Assembly (NCBI RefSeq): GCF_015694525.1 | Contig: NZ_JADQDM010000006.1 | Location: 62,001 to 126,000 of the forward strand | Source: Hymenobacter ruricola | Lineage (GTDB): Bacteria > Bacteroidota > Bacteroidia > Cytophagales > Hymenobacteraceae | Reading direction: 5' to 3' | Length of the DNA: 64,000 nucleotides | Part shown: positions 1 to 9,496 of the stretch, piece after piece | How positions within the stretch are numbered: position 1 is the first letter of the stretch | Layout of the letters: the number at the start of each line of letters is the position of its first letter | The notes under the pieces: generated by a model | Seen by the model: only the letters and a program-made list of their open reading frames with translations | The model's database searches: none | Told to the model about the DNA's origin: nothing | Translations under genes and position numbers: made by a program

Positions 1-1
1 C

Positions 2-760
<759 letters not shown>

Positions 761-766
761 TTCGTT

Positions 767-868
767 TGTCATGCTGACGCAGGAAGCATCTTATCACGGC
801 TGCCTTCGTCACCTTTTCTACCCAGCCGCGCGGACGTGACAAGATTCTTCGCTGCGCTCAGAATGACA
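767..868. repeat. Imperfect palindromic intergenic element (GTCATGCTGA type)
   Basis: The left end reads TGTCATGCTGAC...GAAGCATCTTA and the right end, reverse complemented, reads TGTCATTCTGAGCGC...GAATCTT, so the arms match imperfectly. It occupies nearly all the space between the carboxylase and the M42 peptidase gene. It resembles the other GTCATnCTGAGC elements in this window but is among the most degenerate. Confidence 0.7.
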
Positions 869-874
869 GTACCC

Positions 875-1945
875 ATGCGTTCCGAATCGTTCGAATTCCT
901 CCAGACCTACCTCAACAATCCCTCCCCCACCGGCTTTGAGAAAGAAGGCCAGAAGCTGTGGCTGGAATACATCAAGCCGTTTATCGACGAGTATTTCGTG
1001 GATACCTATGGCACGGTGGTAGGCGTAATTAATCCCGAAGCGAAATACAAAGTTGTCATCGAAGCGCACGCCGATGAAATTTCATATTTCGTGAACTACA
1101 TCACGAAGGAAGGCTACCTGTATCTGCGCCGCAACGGTGGCTCCGACCCGTTGGTAGCTCCAAGCAAGCGCGTGAATATTTTCGGCGAGAAAGGCATCGT
1201 GAAAGCCGTGTTTGGCTGGCCGGCTATTCACGTGCGCAAGGTGGAGCAGGACAAGGCCCCGACCATCGAAACCGTGTTTCTGGACTGTGGCGCTACTTCC
1301 AAGGAAGAAGTGGAGGAAATGGGCGTGCACGTGGGCTCGGTGGTGACGTTTGAGGACGAATTCACGGTGCTCAACGACAAGTTTTACGTAGGCCGCGCAC
1401 TCGACAACCGCGTGGGCGGGTTCATGATTGCCGAGGTGGCGCGCATGCTGAAAGAAAACGACAAAAAGCTGCCCTTCGGCCTCTACATCGTCAACGCGGT
1501 GCAGGAAGAAATAGGATTGCGCGGCGCCGAAATGGTGGCCCATCGCATCAATCCCGACGTGGCCATCATCACGGACGTGACGCACGACAGCCAGTCGCCG
1601 ATGTACGAGAAAAAGACGGCCGGCGACATTTCCTGCGGCAAAGGCCCGGTGATTACCTACGGCCCGGCCGTGCAAAACAACCTGCGCGACCTCATCATTG
1701 AGACGGCCAAGCAGGCCGATATTCCCTTTCAGCGCGCCGCCGCCACCCGCGCCACCGGCACCGATACCGATGCTTTTGCTTATTCCGGTTCCGGCGTCGC
1801 TTCGGCCCTGATTTCGCTGCCCTTAAAATATATGCACACGACCGTGGAAACGGTGCACAAAGACGACGTGGAAAGCGTGACGCACCTGATTTACGAGACG
1901 CTCCTGCGCATTGAGGACGGGCACGATTTCCGGTATTTCAATTAA
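875..1945 (+). CDS. M42 family metallopeptidase (glutamyl aminopeptidase type)
   Basis: A 356-residue cytoplasmic aminopeptidase of the M42 family, a two-metal enzyme that trims peptides. The expected ligands are visible in order: AHADEI (His65, Asp67), RALDNRVGG (bridging Asp177), VQEEIG (catalytic Glu211 and next Glu), ITDVTH (Asp234) and a C-terminal MHTTVE histidine. The frame continues upstream to 836, but that stretch is the right arm of the palindromic element, so the ATG at 875 is chosen. Another palindrome lies just downstream. Length and motifs are normal for the family; the natural substrate is unknown. Confidence 0.9.
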   Translation: MRSESFEFLQTYLNNPSPTGFEKEGQKLWLEYIKPFIDEYFVDTYGTVVGVINPEAKYKVVIEAHADEISYFVNYITKEGYLYLRRNGGSDPLVAPSKRVNIFGEKGIVKAVFGWPAIHVRKVEQDKAPTIETVFLDCGATSKEEVEEMGVHVGSVVTFEDEFTVLNDKFYVGRALDNRVGGFMIAEVARMLKENDKKLPFGLYIVNAVQEEIGLRGAEMVAHRINPDVAIITDVTHDSQSPMYEKKTAGDISCGKGPVITYGPAVQNNLRDLIIETAKQADIPFQRAAATRATGTDTDAFAYSGSGVASALISLPLKYMHTTVETVHKDDVESVTHLIYETLLRIEDGHDFRYFN

Positions 1946-1965
1946 GTAGAAAACTAGAATCGTTT

Positions 1966-2045
1966 GTCATCCTGAGCGTAGCAGAGGACCTTCTCACCAA
2001 AAAACATTTTGATGTGAGAAGGTCCTTCGCTGCGCTCAGGATGAC
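1966..2045. repeat. Palindromic intergenic element followed by a T8 run
   Basis: Arms read GTCATCCTGAGCG...GGACCTTCTCA and pair almost completely, with a short loop around 1998-2012. The right arm is followed directly by eight T residues (2046-2053), so the transcript would form a stable hairpin plus U-run, as in an intrinsic terminator, only 4 bases before the next start codon. It belongs to the same broad family as the other GTCAT...GAGC palindromes here. Confidence 0.8.
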
Positions 2046-2057
2046 TTTTTTTTATTT

Positions 2058-2873
2058 ATGGAACTGCCCAAAATCCCTTCGCTTCCGCTCAACGTTACCG
2101 ACCAAATGAGCCGGCGCGTGGCCGTGCCGTTTCCGCCGCGCCGCATTGTGTCGCTGGTGCCTTCGCAAACGGAATTATTATTTGATTTGGGCTTGGGCGA
2201 CAAAGTAGTGGGTGTAACAAAATTCTGCATTCACCCGGCCGAGGCGCGCACCAACGCCACGGTAATTGGCGGCACTAAGAATTTTGATTTCGAAAAAATA
2301 GCGGCTTTAAAACCAGAGGTAATTATTGGAAATAAGGAAGAGAACTATCAGGCGGGCATCGAACAATTAGCCGCCAATTATCCGGTGTGGTTGAGTGACA
2401 TCAGCAGCTTGCCGGAAGCGCTGGACATGATTCGTCGCGTTGGGTTAATCACCGGCGCCAAGGAAAAAGCCGATGCGCTGGCCAGCGAAATAGCCGCCTC
2501 TTTTGCAGCCCTGGAAACTGCGCCAACTACTGCCACCAAGGTACCCGTTTCCGCTGCTTATTTCATTTGGCGCAAGCCGTACATGGTGGCCGCGTCGGGC
2601 ACTTTCATCGATGGCATGTTGCATCGGGCGGGCTTCCGCAACGTCTTCGCCGACCAAACCCGCTACCTGGAAATAAACGCCGACCAATTGGCCGCCGCAG
2701 CCCCGCAACGCATCTTGCTTTCCTCTGAGCCCTACCCGTTTGGCGAAAAGCACGTCGCTGAATTCCAAGCCATATGTCCCAACGCTAAAATTGAAATAGT
2801 CGACGGCGAATTATTTAGCTGGTATGGCAGCCGGCTCCGGAAATCGGCGGCTTATTTCAGTCAGCTTCGTTAA
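2058..2873 (+). CDS. BtuF-like substrate-binding protein without a signal peptide
   Basis: A 271-residue protein of the helical-backbone metal-receptor (BtuF/FepB-like) superfamily; the start RRIVSLVPSQTELLFDLGL and the GVTKFCIHP segment are characteristic. Family members bind cobalamin or iron chelates for ABC import. Unlike BtuF of proteobacteria, this protein begins directly with the folded domain and shows neither a signal peptide nor a lipobox, so it may be cytoplasmic or its export signal is missing. No ABC permease or ATPase lies nearby. It is convergent with aroA, and the two 3' ends overlap by 17 bases (2857-2873). The ligand is not deducible. Confidence 0.75.
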   Translation: MELPKIPSLPLNVTDQMSRRVAVPFPPRRIVSLVPSQTELLFDLGLGDKVVGVTKFCIHPAEARTNATVIGGTKNFDFEKIAALKPEVIIGNKEENYQAGIEQLAANYPVWLSDISSLPEALDMIRRVGLITGAKEKADALASEIAASFAALETAPTTATKVPVSAAYFIWRKPYMVAASGTFIDGMLHRAGFRNVFADQTRYLEINADQLAAAAPQRILLSSEPYPFGEKHVAEFQAICPNAKIEIVDGELFSWYGSRLRKSAAYFSQLR

Positions 2874-4098
2874 TCACAAAGCCGATTTGCGCCAATTCTT
2901 TCCAGAATTGCGGATACGATTTTTTTACCACCGCAGGCGATTCTATCCGCAGCGGGCCGCGCAGGGCCAGCGGCGCGAAGGCCATAGCCATGCGGTGGTC
3001 GTGGTAGGTAGCCACCGATTGATGGGCTACCGAAAAACCGTTAGATTCGGACCGGAAGCGGCCGGCACCGAGGTCACGTAAGCTGCCCCCAAATTTGGCT
3101 AGTTCTGTTTGCAAGGCTGTAATGCGGTCGGTTTCCTTAATGCGCAGGCTTTCCAGACCGGTAAGGTCGACGGGCCGGTTTAAGGCGGCGGCTACCACCG
3201 CTACCGTCTGGGCCAGGTCGGGACAGTCGGTAAAATCCAGCGTGAGGGCATCCTGTTGCGGCGCGAGCGGCTGTTGTTGCAACTGAACTCCGTCGGACAA
3301 AAAAGTCGTTTTCACCCCAAAATGTGCCATGATGCCCGCAATGGCTTGGTCACCTTGGAACGACTGTTGCCGCAAGCCCAGCAGCGTGATTTCGGAGCCA
3401 GCCGGGGCCAGCGCCACCAGTGCATACCAGTAACTGGCGGCCGACCAATCGGCTTCCACCACGTAGTCGGTGGGCCGGTATGCGCCGGGCTGCACGGTCA
3501 GCACCTCGCCATCAATGGCGCAGTCGGCCCCAAAAAGCCGCATCAGGGCCACGGTCATGTGGATGTAGGGCCGTGAGCCCACGTGGCCCGTGAGGCGCAG
3601 GCGCAAGCCACCGGGCAGGCACGGCCCCACCATGAGCAAGGCCGAAATGTACTGGCTGCTGATGTCGCCGCGCACGGTCAACTCCGTGGGTTGGGTGGCT
3701 TCGGCGGCCGCAAAACCGCTTATGTCCAACGGCGGGTAGCCCTCTTGGTTTAGATAGGAAATGCGGGCGCCCGCCTGCCGCAGAGCCTCCACGAGCACGC
3801 CGATGGGCCGCTCCTGCATGCGTGCCGTGCCCGTTAGGGTGCCGCGCCAATTGGTAACCGCCAGGTAAGCCGTGAGGAAACGCATGACGGTGCCGGCATC
3901 CTCGGCGTCGAGCATGTCGGCGCCAGGCGCGGCAGCCAGCAGGCGGTTCATGAGCTGCGTGTCGTGGGCGTCGGAGAGGTTGCTGATGGTGCCGCCGCCA
4001 GCCAGGGCCCGCAGGATGAGGGCGCGGTTGGCTTCGCTTTTGGAAGCCGGGAGGTGAGCGGTGCCGCGCAGCGGGCCGCCGGGCCAGGATAGGTGCAT
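2857..4098 (-). CDS. aroA: 3-phosphoshikimate 1-carboxyvinyltransferase (EPSP synthase)
   Basis: Sixth step of the shikimate pathway: joins phosphoenolpyruvate to shikimate 3-phosphate. The 413-residue product has the family landmarks in order: LPASKSEANRALI near the N-terminus, DAGTVMRFLTA, MQERPIG, GDISSQYISALL, ETDRITALQTEL and YHDHRMAMAFAP near the C-terminus. The frame extends to a TTG at 4161, but the ATG at 4098 places the first domain as in homologues and is preferred. It lies 72 bases downstream of aroB on the same strand and is probably co-transcribed with it. Its 3' end overlaps the convergent BtuF-like gene. Confidence 0.95.
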   Translation of the reverse strand: MHLSWPGGPLRGTAHLPASKSEANRALILRALAGGGTISNLSDAHDTQLMNRLLAAAPGADMLDAEDAGTVMRFLTAYLAVTNWRGTLTGTARMQERPIGVLVEALRQAGARISYLNQEGYPPLDISGFAAAEATQPTELTVRGDISSQYISALLMVGPCLPGGLRLRLTGHVGSRPYIHMTVALMRLFGADCAIDGEVLTVQPGAYRPTDYVVEADWSAASYWYALVALAPAGSEITLLGLRQQSFQGDQAIAGIMAHFGVKTTFLSDGVQLQQQPLAPQQDALTLDFTDCPDLAQTVAVVAAALNRPVDLTGLESLRIKETDRITALQTELAKFGGSLRDLGAGRFRSESNGFSVAHQSVATYHDHRMAMAFAPLALRGPLRIESPAVVKKSYPQFWKELAQIGFVINEAD

Positions 4099-4170
4099 AT
4101 TGGGCGCGCAGGCCGTGCCTGCGCTGTTGGTTCTGAAAGGTAATGGCCGAAAAAGCGGCAACTGCTACGA

Positions 4171-5211
4171 CTACAACCGGTGGTAATAGCGCAACGACTC
4201 GGCAATTTCCGCCACCGTCACTGACTGGTCGAACACGCCGTTTCCGATGCCATTGAGCAAGGTGCAATTGATGGTGGCGCCGGAATTCTTCTTGTCCTGC
4301 AGCGCAAACTCGGCGATGGCCGTCGTTTCCATCAGCACGAAATTCAGCTTGTCATAGATTGAGAACACGAAGGTTTCGATTTTGTCCAGCTCTTCGGGAC
4401 TCAGCAGGCCGCGCTGCACCGAGAGCCAGCTTTCGCACACCAGGCCGGCGGCCACGGCCTCGCCGTGCAGGGCCTCGCGGCCGGGCTGCAGCAGCAGGTA
4501 GCTTTCCAGGGCATGGCCCACGGTGTGGCCGAAGTTGAGCAGCTTGCGCGGGCCGGCTTCCAGGGGGTCCTGGGCCACGATGCGCTGCTTGAGCGCCACC
4601 GATTCCTGAATAATATCGGTCCAGTCTTCCGTGAGCCAGCCCAGGCGGCGGTGTTTATTGAAAGCGTCCGCATCGGCAATGAGCCAGTGCTTGATGACTT
4701 CGGCGTAGCCGGATTTCAGTTGGCGCGGGTCGAGGGTTTGCAGAAAACGGGGCTCAACAAACACGGCCGACGGGGCCTGAAAGACGCCTAATTGGTTTTT
4801 GAAGCCTTGAAAGTCGACGCCGGTTTTGCCGCCTACGCTGGCGTCTACCTGCGCCAGCAAGGTGGTGGGTACCTGCACAAACCGGATGCCGCGCTTGTAG
4901 AGCGCCGCCGCGAAGCCGCCCAAATCCGTGACTACGCCGCCGCCCAGGTTCACCAGCACGGCGTGTCGGTCGGCACGCTGGGCGGTGAGCTGTCCCCACA
5001 CGGCATCGCAGCTGCCCAGAGTTTTGTATTCTTCGCCGGCCGGCATTTCGATGAGGCAATAATTGGCTGGCAAGTGCGGTTCGAGCAGCGGCAGGCACAG
5101 CCGAGCCGTGTTACTGTCGGCCAGCACAAACACCCGGCTCACGGCCGGCCGGTACAGAAACTCGGCCAAAGCCGGCAGGGCGGCGGGCCCGATGATGACG
5201 GAACTATCCAT
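4171..5211 (-). CDS. aroB: 3-dehydroquinate synthase
   Basis: Second shikimate-pathway enzyme, converting DAHP to 3-dehydroquinate with NAD and a divalent metal. The 346 residues include GGGVVTDLGGFAAALYK and VPTTLLAQVDASVGGKTG for NAD/substrate binding, SGYAEVIKHW with the metal-binding Glu, and NFGHTVGHALE with metal-binding histidines. Start at the ATG at 5211 gives the normal length. It precedes aroA in what looks like an operon; a bifunctional DAHP synthase/chorismate mutase gene is 1 kb away on the same strand, so three aromatic-biosynthesis genes cluster here, separated by two plus-strand lipoprotein genes. Confidence 0.96.
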   Translation of the reverse strand: MDSSVIIGPAALPALAEFLYRPAVSRVFVLADSNTARLCLPLLEPHLPANYCLIEMPAGEEYKTLGSCDAVWGQLTAQRADRHAVLVNLGGGVVTDLGGFAAALYKRGIRFVQVPTTLLAQVDASVGGKTGVDFQGFKNQLGVFQAPSAVFVEPRFLQTLDPRQLKSGYAEVIKHWLIADADAFNKHRRLGWLTEDWTDIIQESVALKQRIVAQDPLEAGPRKLLNFGHTVGHALESYLLLQPGREALHGEAVAAGLVCESWLSVQRGLLSPEELDKIETFVFSIYDKLNFVLMETTAIAEFALQDKKNSGATINCTLLNGIGNGVFDQSVTVAEIAESLRYYHRL

Positions 5212-5369
5212 GGGGCAAAAGTCAGAATAAATTATTCAGGGAATTTGACCGGCGCGGAGCAACCATTCGGCGCATGGGCCGGTCAGAAGGGCAAAAGCGG
5301 GAGCAGTGGTCAACCCGTTCTTCCCTCGGTCCCGGCTTTTTGCTTCTCTCACCTTTCTGCTGTTTTGCT

Positions 5370-5801
5370 ATGAAACGAATTTCTCACACTAACTGGCTGG
5401 CCTTTTTGCTGCTCGTCGGCGTGCTGGCTGGCTGCTCCAAGGGCTCGGTTTCGCCCCAGGAGGCGCAGGCCGACTTGCTGGTGGGCCACTGGGTACTCGC
5501 CCAAACCGACGGCGGCTTGTCGGGCCGCGTGATGCCGGCCGACCCGGCTCACCGCCAGGAGGTCGTCTTCGCGGCCGATAAGCAGGTCACGTTCCTGCTC
5601 AACGGCGCAGTGACGGGCAAAACCACTTACTCGCTTTTCCAGGCCAACTCCTACGTCAACCGCCGGCCCCAAACCTTCGTGGCGTACGGCGCCCGGACCG
5701 GCTCGGAAAAGGAGTTCATCGAGCGCGTGACCGCCACTCAATTGGTCATCGTGGAAGACTACGCCGACGGCCGCGGCTACTACTACACACGCCGTTTGTA
5801 A
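5370..5801 (+). CDS. Small lipoprotein, lipocalin-like
   Basis: 143 residues. MKRISHTNWLAFLLLVGVLA is a signal peptide ending in a lipobox (LAGC), so the mature protein should be a lipid-anchored envelope lipoprotein. The mature part has the GHWVLAQTDGG...VTFLLNG...GKTTYSL layout of small lipocalin-like beta-barrel domains common in Bacteroidota. The frame is open further upstream, but the ATG at 5370 starts exactly at the signal peptide. It is followed 29 bases later by a second lipoprotein of the same general plan. No specific function recognised. Confidence 0.75.
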   Translation: MKRISHTNWLAFLLLVGVLAGCSKGSVSPQEAQADLLVGHWVLAQTDGGLSGRVMPADPAHRQEVVFAADKQVTFLLNGAVTGKTTYSLFQANSYVNRRPQTFVAYGARTGSEKEFIERVTATQLVIVEDYADGRGYYYTRRL

Positions 5802-5830
5802 TCCCACTCTAGCTTCAATCTAAACTGATT

Positions 5831-6268
5831 ATGAAAAGATTTGCCTTAAATCCCCTGCTTCTCGCAGCCCTGGCCAGCGCTGGCCTGCTGGGCTGCGCCA
5901 AATCCGGCGATGCCGAGCCCGCCATTGTAGGCACGGGCATGGCCGGCACCTGGCAGCTGGTGAAAATGGAATGCGAGTGCCTGCCCGGCGTCCCCAACGA
6001 AACGGCCGTGTTCACGGACAGCACCTTTTCCGTTTCCACCAACGGCCACCTGACGGCCCAGGGCACTTACACCAGCGTGGCCGCGGTCAACACCTGCGGC
6101 ATCGGCAACTCTGCCACGCCCGGCCTGCGCTTCATCGACAAGCTGCCCACGCCTGCTTACCAGCACGACGCCCAGGTTTCGCTTCAGAGCAATACGCTGG
6201 TGCTGGACTACGGTCTGCCGTGCGATGTGCCGCGCAAAACTTACCAACGCATTCAAGCCCAGCTATAG
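5831..6268 (+). CDS. Small lipoprotein, lipocalin-like
   Basis: 145 residues with a signal peptide and lipobox (GLLGC), then AGTWQLVKMECECLPG...FSVSTNGHLTAQGTY, which looks like a lipocalin-like or META-like beta-barrel domain. Six cysteines remain in the mature part, suggesting disulphides in an extracytoplasmic location. It has the same general plan as the upstream lipoprotein, pointing to a divergent tandem pair. It is convergent with the DAHP synthase gene, whose stop is only 2 bases away. Function unknown. Confidence 0.75.
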   Translation: MKRFALNPLLLAALASAGLLGCAKSGDAEPAIVGTGMAGTWQLVKMECECLPGVPNETAVFTDSTFSVSTNGHLTAQGTYTSVAAVNTCGIGNSATPGLRFIDKLPTPAYQHDAQVSLQSNTLVLDYGLPCDVPRKTYQRIQAQL

Positions 6269-6270
6269 AG

Positions 6271-7398
6271 CTACAGCCCGGGCCCGAGGTGCTGCGTGCC
6301 GTCCACCTGCGGGCGGCCGTTGAGCACCTCGGTTTGCTTGCGGATGCTTTCGAGGTGAATGAGCTTGTAGAGTTCGGCCACAAATTTTTCGTTCACGTTG
6401 AGCTTGCCGGCCCAATGCTGGCGGGTGCTAAAAATCTCCTGCCAGCGGTCGAATTGCAGGATTTTTACGTCGTTTTCCTTCTTATACTCGGCCAATTCCT
6501 CCACCAGGGCCATGCGGCGGGCCAAGGCCTCCACGATTTCGCGGTCGGCCACGTCCATTTTCAGGCGCAGCTCTTCGGCTTTGTTGAGGTATTCGGCGTT
6601 GTTGGAAGAGCGGTAGCGGTATTTTAGCTCGTTGAGGATTTCGCCCAGGCGCGCGGGCGTCACCTGCTGCTCGGCGTCGCTCAGGGCGTGGTCCGGGTCG
6701 GGGTGGGTTTCGATGATGAGCCCGTCGTAGTCCAGGTCCAGGGCTTTTTGGGCGATGGGCAGCAGCAAGTCGCGCCGCCCGCCAATGTGGCTGGGGTCGC
6801 AAATCAGCGGGATGTGCGGGAAGCGGGTTTTCAGCTCGATGGGCAAAATCCAGGTGGGCGCGTTGCGGTAGCGGCTGGGCGCAAACGTGCTGAACCCCCG
6901 GTGGATGGCCGCCAAATCGGTGATGCCGGCCCGCTCCATGCGCTCCAGCGCGCCGGCCCAGAGGGCCACGTCGGGGTTCACGGGGTTTTTCACCATCACG
7001 GGCACGCCGGTGCCGGCCAGCGCGTCGGCCAGTTCCTGCACCGCGAAGGGGTTGACGGTGGTGCGGGCGCCCACCCACAGCACGTCGATGCCGTGGGCCA
7101 GGGCTTCTTCCACGTGGCGCGGGGTGGCCACCTCAATGGCCGTGGGGATGCCGGTTTCGGCCTTCACGCGCTGCAGCCAGGGCAGCGCCACGCTGCCCAT
7201 GCCCTCAAACGAGCCCGGCCGGGTGCGCGGCTTCCAGATGCCGGCCCGGAACAGGTCGATTTTGCCCAATGCCTGGAGGCCGTGCGCCGTGGCCATCACC
7301 TGCGCCTCGGTTTCGGCCGAGCACGGGCCGGCAATGAGAATGGGCTGGCCTTTTTGGGCCAACAAGCGGGTGAAGAACGTATTAGGAGTGGGGGGCAT
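6271..7398 (-). CDS. Bifunctional DAHP synthase / chorismate mutase
   Basis: 375 residues. The N-terminal domain (about 1-265) is a KDO8P/DAHP synthase-type barrel with AGPCSAETE, FRAGIWKPRTRP, VGARTTVNP, VKNPVNPD, DPSHIGG and IETHPDPD. The C-terminal 100 residues, beginning near NNAEYLNKAEELRLKMD, form an all-helical AroQ-type chorismate mutase. The fused protein would catalyse both the first shikimate step and the chorismate-to-prephenate branch point; such fusions are usual in Bacteroidota and allow feedback control through the mutase domain. The frame runs 80 codons further upstream, but the ATG at 7398 places the barrel correctly. It is divergent from the proline dehydrogenase gene. Confidence 0.94.
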   Translation of the reverse strand: MPPTPNTFFTRLLAQKGQPILIAGPCSAETEAQVMATAHGLQALGKIDLFRAGIWKPRTRPGSFEGMGSVALPWLQRVKAETGIPTAIEVATPRHVEEALAHGIDVLWVGARTTVNPFAVQELADALAGTGVPVMVKNPVNPDVALWAGALERMERAGITDLAAIHRGFSTFAPSRYRNAPTWILPIELKTRFPHIPLICDPSHIGGRRDLLLPIAQKALDLDYDGLIIETHPDPDHALSDAEQQVTPARLGEILNELKYRYRSSNNAEYLNKAEELRLKMDVADREIVEALARRMALVEELAEYKKENDVKILQFDRWQEIFSTRQHWAGKLNVNEKFVAELYKLIHLESIRKQTEVLNGRPQVDGTQHLGPGL

Positions 7399-7463
7399 CG
7401 GAAGGGGGCCAAATGAAAGCCGAAAGCCGGCCGGGCGTTGTAAAACCCAACAAACGTAACTCG

Positions 7464-7496
7464 TTTCCCCGGAACGTTGTTTAGCGTTTACCTTCG
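7464..7496 (+). promoter_or_regulatory. Candidate promoter for proline dehydrogenase
   Basis: TTTC at 7464-7467 and TACCTTCG at 7489-7496, 21 bases apart, each one base away from the Bacteroidota consensus TTTG / TANNTTTG. It lies about 50 bases before the start codon. Inferred from motif and position only. Confidence 0.4.
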
Positions 7497-7546
7497 CCCG
7501 CCCTTGTCCTTTCCTTCCCAATTCCCACCACTTGACTCCCACTGCC

Positions 7547-8746
7547 ATGTCGCCAGACGCCCCCACCCAAGCCCCGCCGATTTCCTTTGAAGACACCCGC
7601 GTGGCCTTCGCCTCGAAGTCCGATGCCCAGCTGCGCAAAGTCTACGCCCTGTTTGCGGCCATGAACAACGGCACGCTGGTCAAAACCGGCAGCGGCCTCA
7701 TGAAAACGGCCCTGAAATGGGGCCTGCCCGGCACCAAGTTCCTCATCAAACACAGCATTTTTGAGCAGTTTTGCGGCGGCGAAACCATTGCCGAATGCCG
7801 CCCCGTCACGGCCGAGCTGGGCAAGTACAACATCGGCACCATCCTCGACTACTCGGTGGAGGGCGAAGGCAGCGACGCCAGCTACGACCGCACCCGCGAC
7901 GAAATCCTGGCCACCATCGACGAGGCCCACCGCTCCCGCCACATTCCCTTCTCGGTGTTTAAAGTAACCGGCGTGGCCAACGTGGCCATTCTGGAGAAAC
8001 TGCAGGCCGGCAAGCTGCTCACGCCCGATGAGGAAGCCGCCCACACCCGCGCCGTGGCCCGTGTGGAGGCCCTGTGCGCCCGTGCTCATCAGCACGGCGT
8101 GCGCCTGTTCGTCGACGCCGAGGAAAGCTGGTTTCAGCACACCATCGACCTGCTGACCTACGACATGATGGCCAAGTACAACCGCGAAACGGCCATCGTC
8201 TGGAACACCTACCAGCTCTACCGCCACGACCGCCTCGACGCCCTCAAAGCCGCCCACGACACCGCGGCCGAAGCGGGCTACTACATCGGGGCCAAGCTGG
8301 TGCGCGGCGCCTACATGGAAAAGGAAGCCCGCGTGGCCAAGCAGCGCGGCTACCAAAACCCCATCAACCCCACCAAAAACGCCACCGACGCGCTCTACGA
8401 CGAGGCATTGCGTTATTGCATCGAACACGTCGACCGCATCAGTATTTGTGCCGGCACGCACAACGAGGCCAGTTCGCTGCTGCTCACCCAGCTCATGCAG
8501 CAGGCCGGCCTGGCGCCCAACGACCCGCGCGTCTGGTTTGCCCAGCTCTACGGCATGAGCGACAACCTCACCTATAACCTGGCCAACGCTGGCTACAACA
8601 CCGCCAAGTATCTGCCCTACGGCCCCGTGGCCGCCGTGATGCCTTACCTGCTGCGCCGGGCCGACGAGAACACGGCCATCGCGGGCCAGAGCAGCCGCGA
8701 ATTTCTACTAATTCAAAAGGAAATCCGGCGCCGCAAAGGGCAATAA
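7547..8746 (+). CDS. Proline dehydrogenase
   Basis: A monofunctional FAD-dependent proline dehydrogenase of 399 residues that oxidises proline to pyrroline-5-carboxylate. The barrel shows LVRGAYMEKEA for FAD/substrate binding, IAVCAGTHNE-like ISICAGTHNEA, YGMSDNLTYNLA, and the C-terminal RRADENTAIAGQSSRE with the paired arginines that bind the proline carboxylate. The upstream TTG (7532) is an alternative but the ATG at 7547 is preferred. The partner P5C dehydrogenase, fused in proteobacterial PutA, is not in the window, so the pathway is split here. Divergent from the DAHP synthase gene. Confidence 0.93.
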   Translation: MSPDAPTQAPPISFEDTRVAFASKSDAQLRKVYALFAAMNNGTLVKTGSGLMKTALKWGLPGTKFLIKHSIFEQFCGGETIAECRPVTAELGKYNIGTILDYSVEGEGSDASYDRTRDEILATIDEAHRSRHIPFSVFKVTGVANVAILEKLQAGKLLTPDEEAAHTRAVARVEALCARAHQHGVRLFVDAEESWFQHTIDLLTYDMMAKYNRETAIVWNTYQLYRHDRLDALKAAHDTAAEAGYYIGAKLVRGAYMEKEARVAKQRGYQNPINPTKNATDALYDEALRYCIEHVDRISICAGTHNEASSLLLTQLMQQAGLAPNDPRVWFAQLYGMSDNLTYNLANAGYNTAKYLPYGPVAAVMPYLLRRADENTAIAGQSSREFLLIQKEIRRRKGQ

Positions 8747-8970
8747 TTATGTACGACCGAAGCCCGGATTTTATACAATTACTGCTCTGAAATGGGCTGC
8801 AGCGGGTATTTATAAGGTCGACCGTAAATTTTAGGAACGATTGTGGTATGGGCAGCCGCCGCAGGGCTGGAAATTAGTAATGGCAGCATTGCAGAAATAC
8901 GATGCCGCGCAGTTAAAAATTACTAATTTTCAGCCCCCAAAACGGTTTTTTGTTCATCTTATACCTTGCC

Positions 8971-9357
8971 ATGATTGGTCGTATTCGCACGTATTTGATT
9001 CGCTATTCCCGGCTGCAAACCGGCACCGTGAGCTACCTCACGCTGGTGCAGGAAGCCGAATTGGGGCTAAATCTGGAAATTTCTCACGAAAAATCCCGGC
9101 TTAATGAAATGCTGGCCGAAATCTCCCTCACGGAGCACGAAGCCGGCCGCCCGCCGCTGAGTTGCCTGGTGAAAGTGCAAGGCTCGAAGGGCCAAGGCGA
9201 TAACTTCTACAAGCTGTGTGAAAAGATGGGCATGGGCGAGTGGCGCAGCCTGAAACAGGACGAAGAATTCCTGAAAAATCTCATCAAAGACTGCCGCGAG
9301 TTCTGGCGCAACGAAGCCAACTTTCAGCAGTTTGCGCAGGGCGCGGCCGCAGATTAA
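8971..9357 (+). CDS. Conserved hypothetical protein with EHEAGRPPLS motif
   Basis: 128 residues, no signal peptide or membrane segment. The central motif LAEISLTEHEAGRPPLSCLV followed by GQGDNFYKLCEKMG and a final FWRNE helix matches, from memory, a small unnamed bacterial domain with the pattern EHExGRPLLSALV...G-FF-L-GxG seen in many phyla, sometimes in defence or restriction settings. Here it stands alone. The frame is open to a TTG at 8950, but the ATG at 8971 is preferred. The 224 bases upstream hold no other gene. Function unknown. Confidence 0.65.
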   Translation: MIGRIRTYLIRYSRLQTGTVSYLTLVQEAELGLNLEISHEKSRLNEMLAEISLTEHEAGRPPLSCLVKVQGSKGQGDNFYKLCEKMGMGEWRSLKQDEEFLKNLIKDCREFWRNEANFQQFAQGAAAD

Positions 9358-9496
9358 AGACTGGAGCGTAGTGGCCGGAAGATGGGAAAAGTTGGAAAAC
9401 TAGCGGGATGTAACCTCTACTGCGGTGGTCCCGTTAAGGTCCCCAACTAGCCGGGTAGGTTAGTTTTCTTTTCCACATTTTCAATTCCCTCCTAGC

